A stretch of 64,000 nucleotides of DNA from Owenweeksia sp. (GTDB lineage: Bacteria; Bacteroidota; Bacteroidia; Flavobacteriales; Schleiferiaceae), in NCBI GenBank assembly GCA_002695025.1, contig NZNV01000001.1, positions 1 through 64,000 of the forward strand, in the 5' to 3' direction. Shown here piece after piece: positions 39,840 to 49,398 of this stretch. The stretch's first letter is position 1, and the number at the start of each line of letters is the position of its first letter. The notes beneath the pieces were generated by a model. The model searched no databases. It saw only the letters and a list, made by a program, of their open reading frames with translations, and was not told the DNA's origin. A program made the position numbers and the translations under genes.

Positions 39840-41030
39840 TTAGGAGCCCAGAACTTCCTTCAGCTTAGCTTCCAGCTGGGGACCGCGTAATTCAGTGGCA
39901 ATAATATTACCGTCACGATCTACCAATACGGTAAAGGGAATTCCTGTAAACCCAAACTGGCGCACTACCGCGCTGTTCCATCCTTGCAGGTCACTCACGT
40001 GGTTTTCCCAGCTAAGGCCGTCATCGCTGATGGCTTTGGTCCAGTCTTCCTTGGGGTTAGGCTGTTGGGGAAGTCCATCCAGGGAAACACTGAATACATC
40101 GAAGCCTTTGCCTTTATACTCGTTGTACATGCGTACGAGGTTGGGATTTTCTGCACGGCAGGGACGACACCATGCGGCCCAAAAGTCAACCAGTACTACT
40201 TTTCCTTTAAGATCGGCCAGGCTGTGCATATTTCCATCAGGGCCGGTCATTTCAATGTTGGGTACCGGGTTACCGGGTTTCAGGCTTTCCCGCACTTTTT
40301 CCATTTCCCTGCTTAAGGCAGCGTTCTCCCTGATTTGTGCCATTCTCTCCTCAAAGTTGAGCACGTGCTCATTATCGGGATGTTTTTCCTTGAGGTCGGC
40401 CAATACTTTTTCAAAATACTCCAGGTCATCCTGGGGCGTAAAAATGTTGGTGCGTCCCATTATCTGGGCAAAAACAAAGAGGTTGGGCACGCTGTACGGA
40501 TCTTCTTCCACAAAGTCCTTTAGCTGCTGTTTGGTATCCATGGCCACTGCATTGCGAATAGAGTCTGATTTTTTGCGTACCTCCATGAAATTGGTACTGT
40601 CCATAGCGCTGCGGTTTATGGAGTCCAGTTCATCCACGCGGTCAAAGGCATCCCTCATAATGTGGTTGATCTTCAGGATACGTTCAGATTCCTTGCTGCC
40701 GCTAACGGTATACTCACGGTTGCCCTTCTCACCCGTAACTTCAATTTCCACGTTTTCACCGGGTTGAATGTAAGTTAACACCCTGTAATGATCATCGCTG
40801 GTTTCCACCACCACAAAATTGGCGGTACTGTCCCTTTCCAGGGTATAGCTAAACTTAGAATCAGTAAGCGCAATGGTGTCCACCGGCTTAATACCCTCCG
40901 GCTTTAAAAAAGATATGATCACTTCCTCACCTTCACCGGCAACAGAGCCTTGGATGCGGGTTTTTCCACCGCCTGAACAGGCCACTGCGGATAGTAAGGG
41001 TAGAGCTATAAATAAGTGTTTGAATTTCAT
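39840..41030 (-). CDS. TlpA-like thioredoxin lipoprotein with DUF4369 domain
   Basis: The 396-residue protein has a lipobox (LLSAVAC, acylated Cys18), a DUF4369-like N-terminal beta domain (about 25-115), a helical linker and a C-terminal AhpC/TSA-thioredoxin domain with the active site WCRPC in VDFWAAWCRPCRAENPNL (about 280-297). Such proteins act as periplasmic disulfide reductases or in cytochrome maturation. CSGGG lacks acidic residues, suggesting retention in the periplasm. The start is four bases after gatB's stop, so it is the last gene of a long operon and ends in a strong terminator. Confidence 0.8.
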   Translation of the reverse strand: MKFKHLFIALPLLSAVACSGGGKTRIQGSVAGEGEEVIISFLKPEGIKPVDTIALTDSKFSYTLERDSTANFVVVETSDDHYRVLTYIQPGENVEIEVTGEKGNREYTVSGSKESERILKINHIMRDAFDRVDELDSINRSAMDSTNFMEVRKKSDSIRNAVAMDTKQQLKDFVEEDPYSVPNLFVFAQIMGRTNIFTPQDDLEYFEKVLADLKEKHPDNEHVLNFEERMAQIRENAALSREMEKVRESLKPGNPVPNIEMTGPDGNMHSLADLKGKVVLVDFWAAWCRPCRAENPNLVRMYNEYKGKGFDVFSVSLDGLPQQPNPKEDWTKAISDDGLSWENHVSDLQGWNSAVVRQFGFTGIPFTVLVDRDGNIIATELRGPQLEAKLKEVLGS

Positions 41031-41034
41031 GTGG

Positions 41035-42492
41035 TTATTGTTGTTTTTCTAATTCTTGTTGTACCAGTTTGCTGGCAACTTTGGGATCAGCCTTGCCACC
41101 GGAAAGCTTCATAACCTCTCCCATAAAAAGACCCAGCAGGCCTTTTTTTCCGGCTTTGTATTCTTCTACCTTTTCAGGGTATTTTGCCAATGCTGCGTGT
41201 ACGTGCTCCATCAAGGCCCCGGCATCGCTTTCCTGTATGAGGTTCATTTCTTTGGCCAGGGTAGCCGGATCCTGGTCCGGGTTTTCAATGAGCGCCCTGA
41301 ACATTTCCCCGGAAGCCGCAGAATTGCTCACTTTACCGGCATCCACCATTTCTATAAGTTGCGCAATCTTCTCCGCAGTAATGGGAAAGGCCTCAATGTG
41401 CATGGCCTTATCATTGAGATAGGATTTTACCGGACCCATGATCCAGTTGGCGGCAGCTTTATAATTGCCGGTATGGGAGATCAGGTTCTCAAAATAAAGT
41501 GCTACCTCTTTACTTTCCGTAAGCAGGGAAGCATCGTATTCATTAAGCCCCAGTTCACGGTATTTATTAAAAAGCTCTTTAGGCAGGGGAGGGAGGTTAT
41601 CCTTAACCCTGCTTATGTAATCCTCGCGAACGATGACCGGCTGCAGGTCGGGTTCCGGAAAATAACGATAGTCATGGGCATCTTCCTTGGCCCTGAGTAC
41701 CATGGTGCTTCCACGGGCAGCGTCAAAAGTGCGGGTTTGCTGAACAACCTCGCCACCACTTTCAATAAGCTCTACCTGGCGTTTGATCTCATAGTCAATG
41801 GCTTTTTGCACGTTGCGGAAGGAGTTCATGTTCTTGACCTCCACCTTGGTACCGAATTTTTCCCGGCCCACCGGGCGCACAGAAATATTGACGTCACAGC
41901 GCAGGCTACCTTCTTCCATGTTGCCATCGGAAATATCAAGGTAACGTACCAGTTTACGCATTTCAGCCAGGTAATTGTAGGCTTCCTGTCCATTGCGGAA
42001 TTCCGGTTCACTTACAATTTCAAGCAGCGGAACACCGGCACGGTTCAGGTCTATAAGGGTATTAAAAGGATCAATATCATGAATGCTCTTTCCCGAGTCT
42101 TCTTCCATGTGAATGCGGGTAAGGTGGATCTTTTTATCCTTACCATCCGCGTCTTTGATCTCTACGTATCCACCGTTGCAAATGGGTGTGGTGTCCTGCG
42201 TGATCTGGTATCCCTTGGGAAGGTCAGCGTAGAAGTAATTCTTGCGGGCGTACTCATTGCGCTCCCGTATGGTGCAGTTGCAGGCAATGCCCAGGCGCAC
42301 CGCGTATTCGATCACTTTTTCATTTACCCGTGGCAAGGTGCCCGGATGGCCCAGTGAGATCATGTTTACCTGGGTGTTGGGCATGGCCCCGTATTCCGTA
42401 GCATCACTACTGTAGGCCTTACTCAGCGTATTGAGCTGAACGTGTATTTCAAGACCGATGACCGGTTCGTAATTTTTAAGGATATCTTCCAT
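41035..42492 (-). CDS. gatB: Asp-tRNA(Asn)/Glu-tRNA(Gln) amidotransferase subunit B
   Basis: The 485-residue GatB starts at the ATG at 42492 (MEDILKNYEPVIGLEIHVQL). Conserved segments include LGHPGTLPRVN, RKNYFYADLPKGYQI, LTRIHMEEDSGKS, DLNRAGVPLLEIVSEPE and a C-terminal YqeY-like tail (GKADPKVASKLV). It transfers ammonia-derived amide to misacylated Glu-tRNA(Gln) or Asp-tRNA(Asn); GatA and GatC are not in the window. The longer frame to 42531 adds an unrelated N-terminus. It lies four bases before tlpA, and 69 bases after lpxK. Confidence 0.95.
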   Translation of the reverse strand: MEDILKNYEPVIGLEIHVQLNTLSKAYSSDATEYGAMPNTQVNMISLGHPGTLPRVNEKVIEYAVRLGIACNCTIRERNEYARKNYFYADLPKGYQITQDTTPICNGGYVEIKDADGKDKKIHLTRIHMEEDSGKSIHDIDPFNTLIDLNRAGVPLLEIVSEPEFRNGQEAYNYLAEMRKLVRYLDISDGNMEEGSLRCDVNISVRPVGREKFGTKVEVKNMNSFRNVQKAIDYEIKRQVELIESGGEVVQQTRTFDAARGSTMVLRAKEDAHDYRYFPEPDLQPVIVREDYISRVKDNLPPLPKELFNKYRELGLNEYDASLLTESKEVALYFENLISHTGNYKAAANWIMGPVKSYLNDKAMHIEAFPITAEKIAQLIEMVDAGKVSNSAASGEMFRALIENPDQDPATLAKEMNLIQESDAGALMEHVHAALAKYPEKVEEYKAGKKGLLGLFMGEVMKLSGGKADPKVASKLVQQELEKQQ

Positions 42493-42561
42493 GCCGCCTT
42501 TTACATTGGCTTGCAAAGAAACAAAATACACAGCGGATTACCTTGAGCCGTTTTTCTGCTT

Positions 42562-43584
42562 TTATACGGGTGATCCTGAAATGAAACCGGTGATGCGTTG
42601 CATAAACGTATTTTCCTCTTCAAACAGGAATCTCACGCGGATGGGAAGACTGAATATCCTTGGCTTCAGTTTATCGGAAAGCAGGGGTAGCAGCCGCACC
42701 AGGTCTTTTTCCGTAGTAATTACCGGGCATTCCGGGTGTTGTTCCAGATAAGTTTCTATTTGCCGGATATCGGCTTCACTGAAATGGTGGTGATCTTCAA
42801 AATTCAAGTGTTTTGCTACGGTAAAACCCTTACTCAGGTGGTCGGTAAAAGGTTGGGGAGAAGCAATGCCGGTTATGGCCAGTACATCGGCACCATGAGG
42901 CAGGGTAATACCATGAGCGTTTACAGGTTCTCCATACTCCAGGCTGGTAAAGAATACCGCCTGGTCTTTACGGGGGCGTATCCTGCTACGGTAAAGGTCA
43001 GCTGTGCCGGTATTCATATCCGGTGGACATTTGGTAACCAGTATCACATCAGCCCTTTCTTTACCTCGGGAGCTTTCACGCAGGTTACCGGCCGGTAACA
43101 CAAAGTCCTTGAAAAAAGGATCCTGGAAGGTGGTCAACAATACCTGGAACCCGGGTTTTACGTAGCGATGCTGGAAGGCATCGTCCAGGATCACCACTTC
43201 GGGAGGGTTTTCCTGTAGCGCTTCCAGTCCCAGCACCCGCTTTTCGCTAAGCACCATCTGAATATCCGGGAACTTACGATACATCTGTAAAGGTTCATCC
43301 CCGATCTGGGCCGCTGTATGTTGCGGGTTGGCTATAAGAAGACCGGAGGCTTTACGTCCGTAACCACGGCTTACCACCGCTCGCTTATAACTTTTCAGAC
43401 GGTCCAGCAGGAATTCAACCATAGGGGTTTTACCGGTCCCCCCAGTGCTGAGGTTCCCTACGGCAATTACCGGAAGGTCAAAGGAGCGGGAGGCGAGTAT
43501 CCCCTGGTCAAAAGCAGTGTTGCGGATACGTGTAATGGAATCGTAGATCAGCGAAAAAGGCCAAAGTAAACGTCTCCATTGCAT
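42562..43584 (-). CDS. lpxK: Tetraacyldisaccharide 4'-kinase
   Basis: The 340-residue membrane-associated kinase has a P-loop in AVGNLSTGGTGKTPMVEFL (about 41-59), the SRGYGRK motif and the conserved DDAFQHRYV motif of LpxK. It adds the 4'-phosphate to the lipid A precursor DSMP, the sixth step of the Raetz pathway. The N-terminal helix (WPFSLIYDSITRIRN) is typical. It shows that the organism makes lipopolysaccharide. It lies in the operon between miaA (49 bases upstream) and gatB. Confidence 0.92.
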   Translation of the reverse strand: MQWRRLLWPFSLIYDSITRIRNTAFDQGILASRSFDLPVIAVGNLSTGGTGKTPMVEFLLDRLKSYKRAVVSRGYGRKASGLLIANPQHTAAQIGDEPLQMYRKFPDIQMVLSEKRVLGLEALQENPPEVVILDDAFQHRYVKPGFQVLLTTFQDPFFKDFVLPAGNLRESSRGKERADVILVTKCPPDMNTGTADLYRSRIRPRKDQAVFFTSLEYGEPVNAHGITLPHGADVLAITGIASPQPFTDHLSKGFTVAKHLNFEDHHHFSEADIRQIETYLEQHPECPVITTEKDLVRLLPLLSDKLKPRIFSLPIRVRFLFEEENTFMQRITGFISGSPV

Positions 43585-43633
43585 AGTGCTTATTTAAGTA
43601 ACAAATATAGAGGGAGTGTTGGTATGGACAAGT

Positions 43634-44542
43634 TCAGTCCTGGTCCCATATCCGTACAAGGTGTGAGTGTATAGCAGCCATGTTGTGAGGAGAAAACCAG
43701 CTTATCTCCGGGTCGCGTTTAAACCAGGTCATTTGTCTTTTGGCGTACCTGCGGGTGTTTTTCTGGATCTCGCTCACGGCTTCTTCGCGTTTCAATTCTC
43801 CATCAAAATATTGGAAAAACTCCTTATAACCAACGGTTTGCAACGAATTTGTGTTACGGTGTTTGAGCAGTGAACGGGCTTCATCTTCCAGCCCCCGGGC
43901 TACCATGACCTCCACCCTTTTATTGATGCGCTGGTAGAGTTCAGGACGGGGTAATTCCAGGCCTATCTTAATGGAGCGAAAAGGCCTTTCAGCCTTGTAA
44001 CTTTTACGGAAACTACTGTAGGGCTTGCCGGTGCTGCGTATTACTTCCAGGGCGCGGATAAGCCGTTGTGGATTTTTACGGTCCACCTTGGCATAATAGT
44101 CGGGATCTTTTTCCAATAATTCCTCCTGCAAGGGTTGCAAACCCTTATGCAGGTATTGCTGGTTCAAAGCGGTCCTCAGTTCTACATCGGTATCCGGCAT
44201 GTGGTCAAAACCTTCGGTAAGGGCTTTCATATAAAAGCCGCTTCCGCCCACCAGGATAATGGAATCATGTTTTTGGAACAAGTTTTCCATCCGCTGCAGG
44301 GCCTCCTGTTCAAAATCTCCGGCATTGTAATCTTTTTCTACCGAAAGGTGACCGATGAGGTGGTGAGGAATACGTTGCTGCTCTTCAATAGAAGGAGGTG
44401 CAGCCCCTATTTTCAGTTCTTTGAAAAACTGGCGGCTGTCAAAAGAAATGATCTCGGTATTAAGCCATTCCGCAAGCTTAATGGCAACTTCGGTTTTGCC
44501 TACCGCTGTAGGCCCACAAAGGAAAATGGCTTTTTTACTCAA
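43634..44542 (-). CDS. miaA: tRNA dimethylallyltransferase
   Basis: The 302-residue MiaA has P-loop GPTAVGKTEVA (10-20), DSRQFFKEL at the DSxQ motif, the AGDFEQEA segment and VGGSGFYMKAL. It transfers dimethylallyl from DMAPP to A37 of tRNAs reading UNN codons. Length is standard. The ATG at 44542 overlaps the upstream ion-channel stop by four bases, and lpxK follows after 49 bases, so the gene belongs to the long operon. Confidence 0.95.
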   Translation of the reverse strand: MSKKAIFLCGPTAVGKTEVAIKLAEWLNTEIISFDSRQFFKELKIGAAPPSIEEQQRIPHHLIGHLSVEKDYNAGDFEQEALQRMENLFQKHDSIILVGGSGFYMKALTEGFDHMPDTDVELRTALNQQYLHKGLQPLQEELLEKDPDYYAKVDRKNPQRLIRALEVIRSTGKPYSSFRKSYKAERPFRSIKIGLELPRPELYQRINKRVEVMVARGLEDEARSLLKHRNTNSLQTVGYKEFFQYFDGELKREEAVSEIQKNTRRYAKRQMTWFKRDPEISWFSPHNMAAIHSHLVRIWDQD

Positions 44543-45387
44543 AGTTTGGATCCGCAGTTTCTACAGTATAAAGCGTTTGAAGCGTGACCTTGTTCACCGC
44601 AGGTGCTGCATTCGCGAAGGGCCTCAACGGTTAGGTTGGCTTTGCCCATCTCCGCAGTTACTATACCGGTGGGTACGGCAATAATGCCGTAACCGAGTAT
44701 CATAATAATGGATGCGATGACCTGCCCGAGGGGTGTTTGCGGTGAAATATCGCCATAGCCCACGGTGGTAAGTGTAACAATGCACCAGTATATACTTACC
44801 GGTATACTGGTAAAGCCGTTCTCTTTGCCTTCTACCATATACATGACGGTCCCCATGATGAAGATCACGCACATTACGGCTACCAGGAATACGGTGATCT
44901 TAATACGGCTGGCCCGAAGTGCCGAGGACAGGACCTTAGCCTCTCCCAGGAAACGTACCATTTTCAATACCCGGAACACCCGTATGAGCCGGAGGCTGCG
45001 GATGGCCATAAAGTAGTGAGCACCAAGGAAAATCATGGATAAATAAGTAGGCAGGATAGACAGCAGGTCAATAATGCCGTAGAAACTGAAAATATAATGG
45101 CGCTTGCGATGTACTACCAGCAGGCGCAAGATGTATTCTGCGGTAAATATGGCGGTAAAGAACCACTCCAGGTAGCGGAAGGTGGTGCGGTATTCTTCCG
45201 AAATGGACTGTACTGACTCCAGCATAATGGCCGCCAGGCTACCCAGGATGGCCACCAGCAATACAATGTCAAAATTCCTTCCGGCCGGGGTATCCGCTTC
45301 AAAAATAATGTCATGCCAGCGGGCGCGCCAGCTCGTATTATCCCGATAGCGGTTGCTCACAGGTCTCTGCGTTTTAGTATCCACCAA
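44539..45387 (-). CDS. Voltage-gated-type potassium ion channel with C-terminal zinc ribbon
   Basis: The 282-residue protein has six transmembrane helices of the Kv-like ion-transport fold. The S4-like segment RSLRLIRVFRVLKMVRFL has regularly spaced Arg/Lys, and the pore carries TLTTVGYGD, the K+ selectivity filter. The C-terminus ends in a four-cysteine ribbon (CSTC and CRNC, about residues 262-279), which is unusual. The protein is cytosol-facing at both ends and should gate K+ efflux. It overlaps the ABC permease gene by 31 bases and miaA by four. Confidence 0.88.
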   Translation of the reverse strand: MVDTKTQRPVSNRYRDNTSWRARWHDIIFEADTPAGRNFDIVLLVAILGSLAAIMLESVQSISEEYRTTFRYLEWFFTAIFTAEYILRLLVVHRKRHYIFSFYGIIDLLSILPTYLSMIFLGAHYFMAIRSLRLIRVFRVLKMVRFLGEAKVLSSALRASRIKITVFLVAVMCVIFIMGTVMYMVEGKENGFTSIPVSIYWCIVTLTTVGYGDISPQTPLGQVIASIIMILGYGIIAVPTGIVTAEMGKANLTVEALRECSTCGEQGHASNALYCRNCGSKL

Positions 45388-46172
45388 CCGCCAAATCCAA
45401 GTATAACTGTATAGAGGAAGGTCAGCAGGAGAAAGTGGTAGGAGAAAGTCTCAGGAGATTTGATCTTAAAGGCTACATCAAGACGTAGCATACGCGTAAA
45501 AGGCTGTGTGATCATTTCCCTGGAAGGGCGGGTGGGCAGGTAATCGGAAATGGGGTCACCTATGGCCAGTCCCGCCAGGGGTTCTACAATAAAATAATAC
45601 AGTAAGATGATGATAACCGTAATGGTGCTTCTCTTAAACAGGAAAGTGAGGAATAGGGCCAGCAACATCAGGAACAATACTTCTGCAAAATAGGCGAGTA
45701 GGTAATCCATATTCTGAAAATAATCGGCAGCAGAAGCACTTTCATTGTAGAGTATGGCCATAATCCCGGCATTCACACCAATAATAAGCACGCTGATTAC
45801 GCTGAATATAAAGGCGGATATAAGCTTGGATGTGTAGAATTCCCCAATACTCAGCCCATCGATTATATTCTGACGATACGTTCTGTACTGGTATTCGTTG
45901 GATACAAAAAAGATCAACAGAAAGGCCGGGATGAATTTAAAATATCCGGCCAGGTAGGTTACATTTTGCCAGATGTAAGGCAGTTTATAAAAACCGGCTT
46001 CTCCAAAGTTCAGGAGCTTTTGACCGGCCTCATTATCCGGATCATCCACCCGCCACTCTATACCTCCGGCTTTGGAAACCAATAGTATCATACATGCAGC
46101 ATACAATCCCAACCCGATCCAGAAAAAAGGATGGCCTTTGAGCTTGAGCCATTCAATTTTAAGCAGTTTCAT
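45357..46172 (-). CDS. ABC-2 type permease
   Basis: The 271-residue protein has six predicted membrane helices, with a large loop after helix 1 (about 35-75). This matches ABC-2 family permeases of exporter type. The start codon overlaps the ATPase gene by 14 bases, and its end overlaps the ion-channel gene by 31 bases, so all are translated together. Exported substrate unknown; gliding (GldF-like) or bacitracin-type export are possible. Confidence 0.82.
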   Translation of the reverse strand: MKLLKIEWLKLKGHPFFWIGLGLYAACMILLVSKAGGIEWRVDDPDNEAGQKLLNFGEAGFYKLPYIWQNVTYLAGYFKFIPAFLLIFFVSNEYQYRTYRQNIIDGLSIGEFYTSKLISAFIFSVISVLIIGVNAGIMAILYNESASAADYFQNMDYLLAYFAEVLFLMLLALFLTFLFKRSTITVIIILLYYFIVEPLAGLAIGDPISDYLPTRPSREMITQPFTRMLRLDVAFKIKSPETFSYHFLLLTFLYTVILGFGGWWILKRRDL

Positions 46173-47067
46173 TCTCGGTGGTTTTTATAAGGTTCAGGAA
46201 TTGCTTTTCAAGACTGTTCTTACGGAAGTGCAGGTGGCTCACATAAATACCTTTTTCCGCCAGGGAGCGGTTTATTTCTTCCGGTGATATTTGCTGTTGA
46301 AGGGCCAGAACCAGCAGCCCATCTTTTTTGCGGATATTTTCAATGCCGGCCATACTTTGCAGGACTGTTTCCAGCTTGTTCATATCCGCAGCCTTAATCT
46401 CAATAAAGCCATCGTGGCCGGTCAATTCATCCACTTTACCCTGAAAGATGAGGTGGCCCTTACGCAGAACAACCACATGAGTGCAAACCTTTTCAATTTC
46501 ATAGAGCAGGTGGCTGGCCAGGATCACCGTGATACCCCGTTTGGCGATATCCAGGATCATGCTTCGTATTTCCGCAATCCCCTCCGGATCCAGGCCATTG
46601 GTAGGTTCATCCAGTACCAGCACTTCCGGGTGGCTGAGCAGAGCGGCTGCAATAGCCAGTCTTTGTTTCATACCCAGGCTGTAGGTCTTGAATTTACTAC
46701 TGGCGCGCTGGGCCAGGTTTACCGTTTGCAATACACCTTCAATATCAGGATCCTTTACCTCCTTGATGGTAGCAATGATCTTCAGGTTATCAATAGCCGA
46801 GAGGTAGGGGTAGAAGTTGGGTGTTTCCAGCAGGGCTCCTACCTTTTGTTTTACTTCAAAGGATGGTTTCCCTCCAAACCATTCAAAATTTCCGGAGGTG
46901 GGCCGGGTTACGCCCAGTACCATTCCCAGGGTAGTGGTTTTTCCACTTCCATTGGGGCCAAGTATTCCGAAAACGCTGCCTTTAGGCACTTCCAATTCCA
47001 ACTCATTTACTGCGGTGAGAGATCCGTAGCGTTTAGTAAGAGCTTGGGTTTTAAGTACTTTTTCCAA
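46159..47067 (-). CDS. ABC transporter ATP-binding protein
   Basis: The 302-residue ATPase has Walker A GPNGSGKTT (about 37-45), a Q-loop, signature YSLGMKQRLAIA (ABC 'LSGGQ' variant), Walker B LVLDEPTNGLDPEG and H-switch ASHLLYE. The C-terminal ~90 residues are the extra domain common to ABC-2 ATPases. It partners with the permease in the same operon. It is the first gene of the run of minus-strand genes that ends at the tlpA-like gene. Confidence 0.9.
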   Translation of the reverse strand: MEKVLKTQALTKRYGSLTAVNELELEVPKGSVFGILGPNGSGKTTTLGMVLGVTRPTSGNFEWFGGKPSFEVKQKVGALLETPNFYPYLSAIDNLKIIATIKEVKDPDIEGVLQTVNLAQRASSKFKTYSLGMKQRLAIAAALLSHPEVLVLDEPTNGLDPEGIAEIRSMILDIAKRGITVILASHLLYEIEKVCTHVVVLRKGHLIFQGKVDELTGHDGFIEIKAADMNKLETVLQSMAGIENIRKKDGLLVLALQQQISPEEINRSLAEKGIYVSHLHFRKNSLEKQFLNLIKTTENETA

Positions 47068-47110
47068 GTTTGTTAATATCTCAGATTACGTTTAAACGGC
47101 TAATTTTAAT

Positions 47111-47118
47111 TAAATTTG
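47111..47118 (+). promoter_or_regulatory. -7 box upstream of the 47170 gene
   Basis: TAAATTTG matches TAnnTTTG exactly and lies 51 bases before the ATG. Its -33 partner is not clear. Confidence 0.45.
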
Positions 47119-47169
47119 AGAAACTATCCTCTTGATATCCGAATAATATTCACAAAAAATCTTTTGCCT

Positions 47170-47466
47170 ATGCAGATGAACTACAGGGAAGTTCCCACGA
47201 TCGAGAAGGAAACCATCAATGAACTTATTTTTCCGGCACAGGAGGTACTAAGCAACAGGGAATCCATTCGTGAAAGGCTGTTCAGTCTTCACCGAGCTAC
47301 AAGTTTGGGTAATCTGGATAAACACAAGGTTACCATCATATTTGAAGATAGTGAAGGGCTCAAAAAGGTATGCACCACCATCTGGGCTATGACCGACCGT
47401 AAAATTTTGCTGAAAGCCGGCCGGTCCATACCCGTATCACGAATACATTCGGTTATTATTTATTGA
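47170..47466 (+). CDS. Conserved hypothetical protein
   Basis: The 98-residue protein starts at the ATG at 47170 (MQMNYREVPTIEKETI). It has a small alpha-beta layout with KVTIIFEDSEGLKKVCTTIWAMTD and closing VSRIHSVIIY, which resembles a one-domain protein that I believe recurs in Bacteroidota without known function. It is soluble and cytosolic. The gene is divergent from the ABC operon and overlaps the last seven bases of the convergent pRiA4b-type gene. Confidence 0.6.
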   Translation: MQMNYREVPTIEKETINELIFPAQEVLSNRESIRERLFSLHRATSLGNLDKHKVTIIFEDSEGLKKVCTTIWAMTDRKILLKAGRSIPVSRIHSVIIY

Positions 47467-47969
47467 TCCTCCTGGAAGTCGTCCCAATTGGTCTCATCGC
47501 CAAATGATCCGGGATCCTCGAGGTAAACATCATCGGAAAGATTAACGCTCTCCATCACCTTTGCCGGTGCCTCCTGGGGGCGAACCCCTTTTAAAATATG
47601 AATGAGCGGGGTCTCCGGTGCCGGGGTATCATCAATAGCTATTACTTCCAGGAAGAAGGTCCAAAGATTCAGGAAATCATATACATAGATCATACGGTCT
47701 CCTTTTTCAGGTATCACATCAGCAATGCATTTACTGGCCATAAGGTCAGCGTCATCCGTATTGCCAAAATTCACCAGGCTGATCTCCGCACCTTGTTCCC
47801 AATCCTCATTACTTAAAAAGAAGGAGGCCATTTCACCGGTGTACAGGTCAAAGGCACTTAGAATACTCTCGTGGAGTACATTCAGTTTTTCCTTTCCGTT
47901 CAGCTCAATGTCGCGTATTACGTCCTCATCCGTATCCAGTACTATCCGTACGCGATAATTCATACTCAT
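47460..47969 (-). CDS. pRiA4b ORF-3 family protein
   Basis: The 169-residue protein begins YRVRIVLDTDEDVIRDIELN with the immediately following LHESILSAFD helix, the pattern of the PRiA4_ORF3 family (also called 'IS1096 passenger'). The family includes plasmid and chromosomal members of unknown function. It has an acidic tail (DETNWDDFQEDQ). The start overlaps the cca stop by four bases, indicating co-translation with the tRNA nucleotidyltransferase in an operon common to Bacteroidota. Confidence 0.75.
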   Translation of the reverse strand: MSMNYRVRIVLDTDEDVIRDIELNGKEKLNVLHESILSAFDLYTGEMASFFLSNEDWEQGAEISLVNFGNTDDADLMASKCIADVIPEKGDRMIYVYDFLNLWTFFLEVIAIDDTPAPETPLIHILKGVRPQEAPAKVMESVNLSDDVYLEDPGSFGDETNWDDFQEDQ

Positions 47970-49390
47970 TCTGTTTTTCTCTCTTTGTCTGGTATTAATC
48001 CTAATTCACTTCCTTTTTGCAGCATAAATGCTCTTGCGGCAGCAGGGGTGTTCTCAATATCACCTTCCAGTATAGCCTCTTTAATGGCTTCCTTGATGAT
48101 CCCTATTTCAGGACCCGGTGCCAGTTTGAAGGTCTGCATGATCTCCGTACCGTCAATAGGCGGTTGCCAGTTGCGTACATGATCTTTTTCTTCTACTTCC
48201 TTCAGTTTTTCCCGTACACTCAGGAAATTGCGGAGAAAGCGTTTTTTCTTTTTCTCGTTTTGAGTGGTAATGTCTGCCTCGCACATCAGCATCAGATCCT
48301 CTATATCGTCACCGGCATCAAATAAAAGCCTCCGTGCCGCGCTGTCTGTAGCTTCTTCATTGGTAACGGCTATGGGGCGGCTACTCATCTTCACGATCTT
48401 CTGCACATAGCGAAGCTCTTTACCCAGGGGTAACTTAAGCCGCTGAAATATTTTTTTCACCATTTTAGCGCCCACAAACTCGTGATGATGAAAGGTCCAG
48501 CCGGTTTTAGGCAGGAACTTCTTGGTAACGGGTTTGCCAATATCGTGGAAGAGGGCGGCATAGCGGAGGTAAAGCTTATCCGTGTTTTCAGAAATATTAT
48601 CCACCACCTGTAAGGTGTGGTAAAAATTGTCTTTATGTAATTGACCGTCCACTTCTTCTACTCCCTGAAGATCGGTTACTTCAGGTAAAAAGCGGTGCAG
48701 CAAGCCTGTTTCAAATAACAAACGCAGCCCTATGGAAGGCTTGGGGCTCAGCATGATCTTGTTCAGTTCTTCGGCAATACGTTCTGCGCTGATGATTTCT
48801 ATCCTTTGATTTTGTTCCTGGATGGCCGCAAAGCTGCGGTTTTCGATCCGGAAACCGAGCTGTGCCGCAAAGCGTATGGCGCGCATCATGCGCAGTGGGT
48901 CGTCAGAGTAGGTAACCGAAGGATCCAGGGGCGTGCGGATAATCCCTTTTTCAAGGTCTTCCACACCGTTAAAGGGGTCCAGGAGTTTTCCGAAGTTATG
49001 TTGGTTAAGACCAATAGCCAGGGCATTGATAGTAAAGTCCCTACGGTTTTGATCGTCTTCCAGGCTGCCGTCTTCCACAATCGGCTTGCGGCTTTCCTTG
49101 CGGTAGGATTCTTTACGGGCACCCACAAACTCCAGTTCAAAATCCCGATAGAGCACCTGGGCGGTACCGAAGTTCCTGAACACAGTTACTTTACTATGTC
49201 CCAGCTTGTCCGCAACCTTTTGCGCCAGGTCAATACCGCGTCCAATAGCCACAATGTCAATATCCTTCGGGTCTTTACGTTTCAGTATGTGATCACGTAC
49301 GTAGCCGCCAATAACGTAGGCGTCTACGCCCAACTCATCTGCGGCAGCTCCGATGGTCTCGAATATTTTCCCTGCAACAAGTTCTTTCAT
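47966..49390 (-). CDS. cca: CCA tRNA nucleotidyltransferase
   Basis: The 474-residue protein combines a poly(A)-polymerase-type head, with GGYVRDHILKR and KDIDIVAIG (catalytic DxD near residues 43-45) and RRDFTINALAI, a central neck, and an HD phosphohydrolase domain: LFHDIGKPVTKK. It adds or repairs the 3'-CCA of tRNA. tRNA-Pro in this window encodes CCA, so repair is the likely main role. It overlaps the next gene by four bases. Confidence 0.9.
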   Translation of the reverse strand: MKELVAGKIFETIGAAADELGVDAYVIGGYVRDHILKRKDPKDIDIVAIGRGIDLAQKVADKLGHSKVTVFRNFGTAQVLYRDFELEFVGARKESYRKESRKPIVEDGSLEDDQNRRDFTINALAIGLNQHNFGKLLDPFNGVEDLEKGIIRTPLDPSVTYSDDPLRMMRAIRFAAQLGFRIENRSFAAIQEQNQRIEIISAERIAEELNKIMLSPKPSIGLRLLFETGLLHRFLPEVTDLQGVEEVDGQLHKDNFYHTLQVVDNISENTDKLYLRYAALFHDIGKPVTKKFLPKTGWTFHHHEFVGAKMVKKIFQRLKLPLGKELRYVQKIVKMSSRPIAVTNEEATDSAARRLLFDAGDDIEDLMLMCEADITTQNEKKKKRFLRNFLSVREKLKEVEEKDHVRNWQPPIDGTEIMQTFKLAPGPEIGIIKEAIKEAILEGDIENTPAAARAFMLQKGSELGLIPDKERKTE

Positions 49391-49398
49391 CCGGGCTT

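Noticed and set aside
41056-42357. 433-residue plus-strand open frame
   Set aside because: It runs fully antisense to gatB, whose motifs are clear; the antisense translation has no domain logic.
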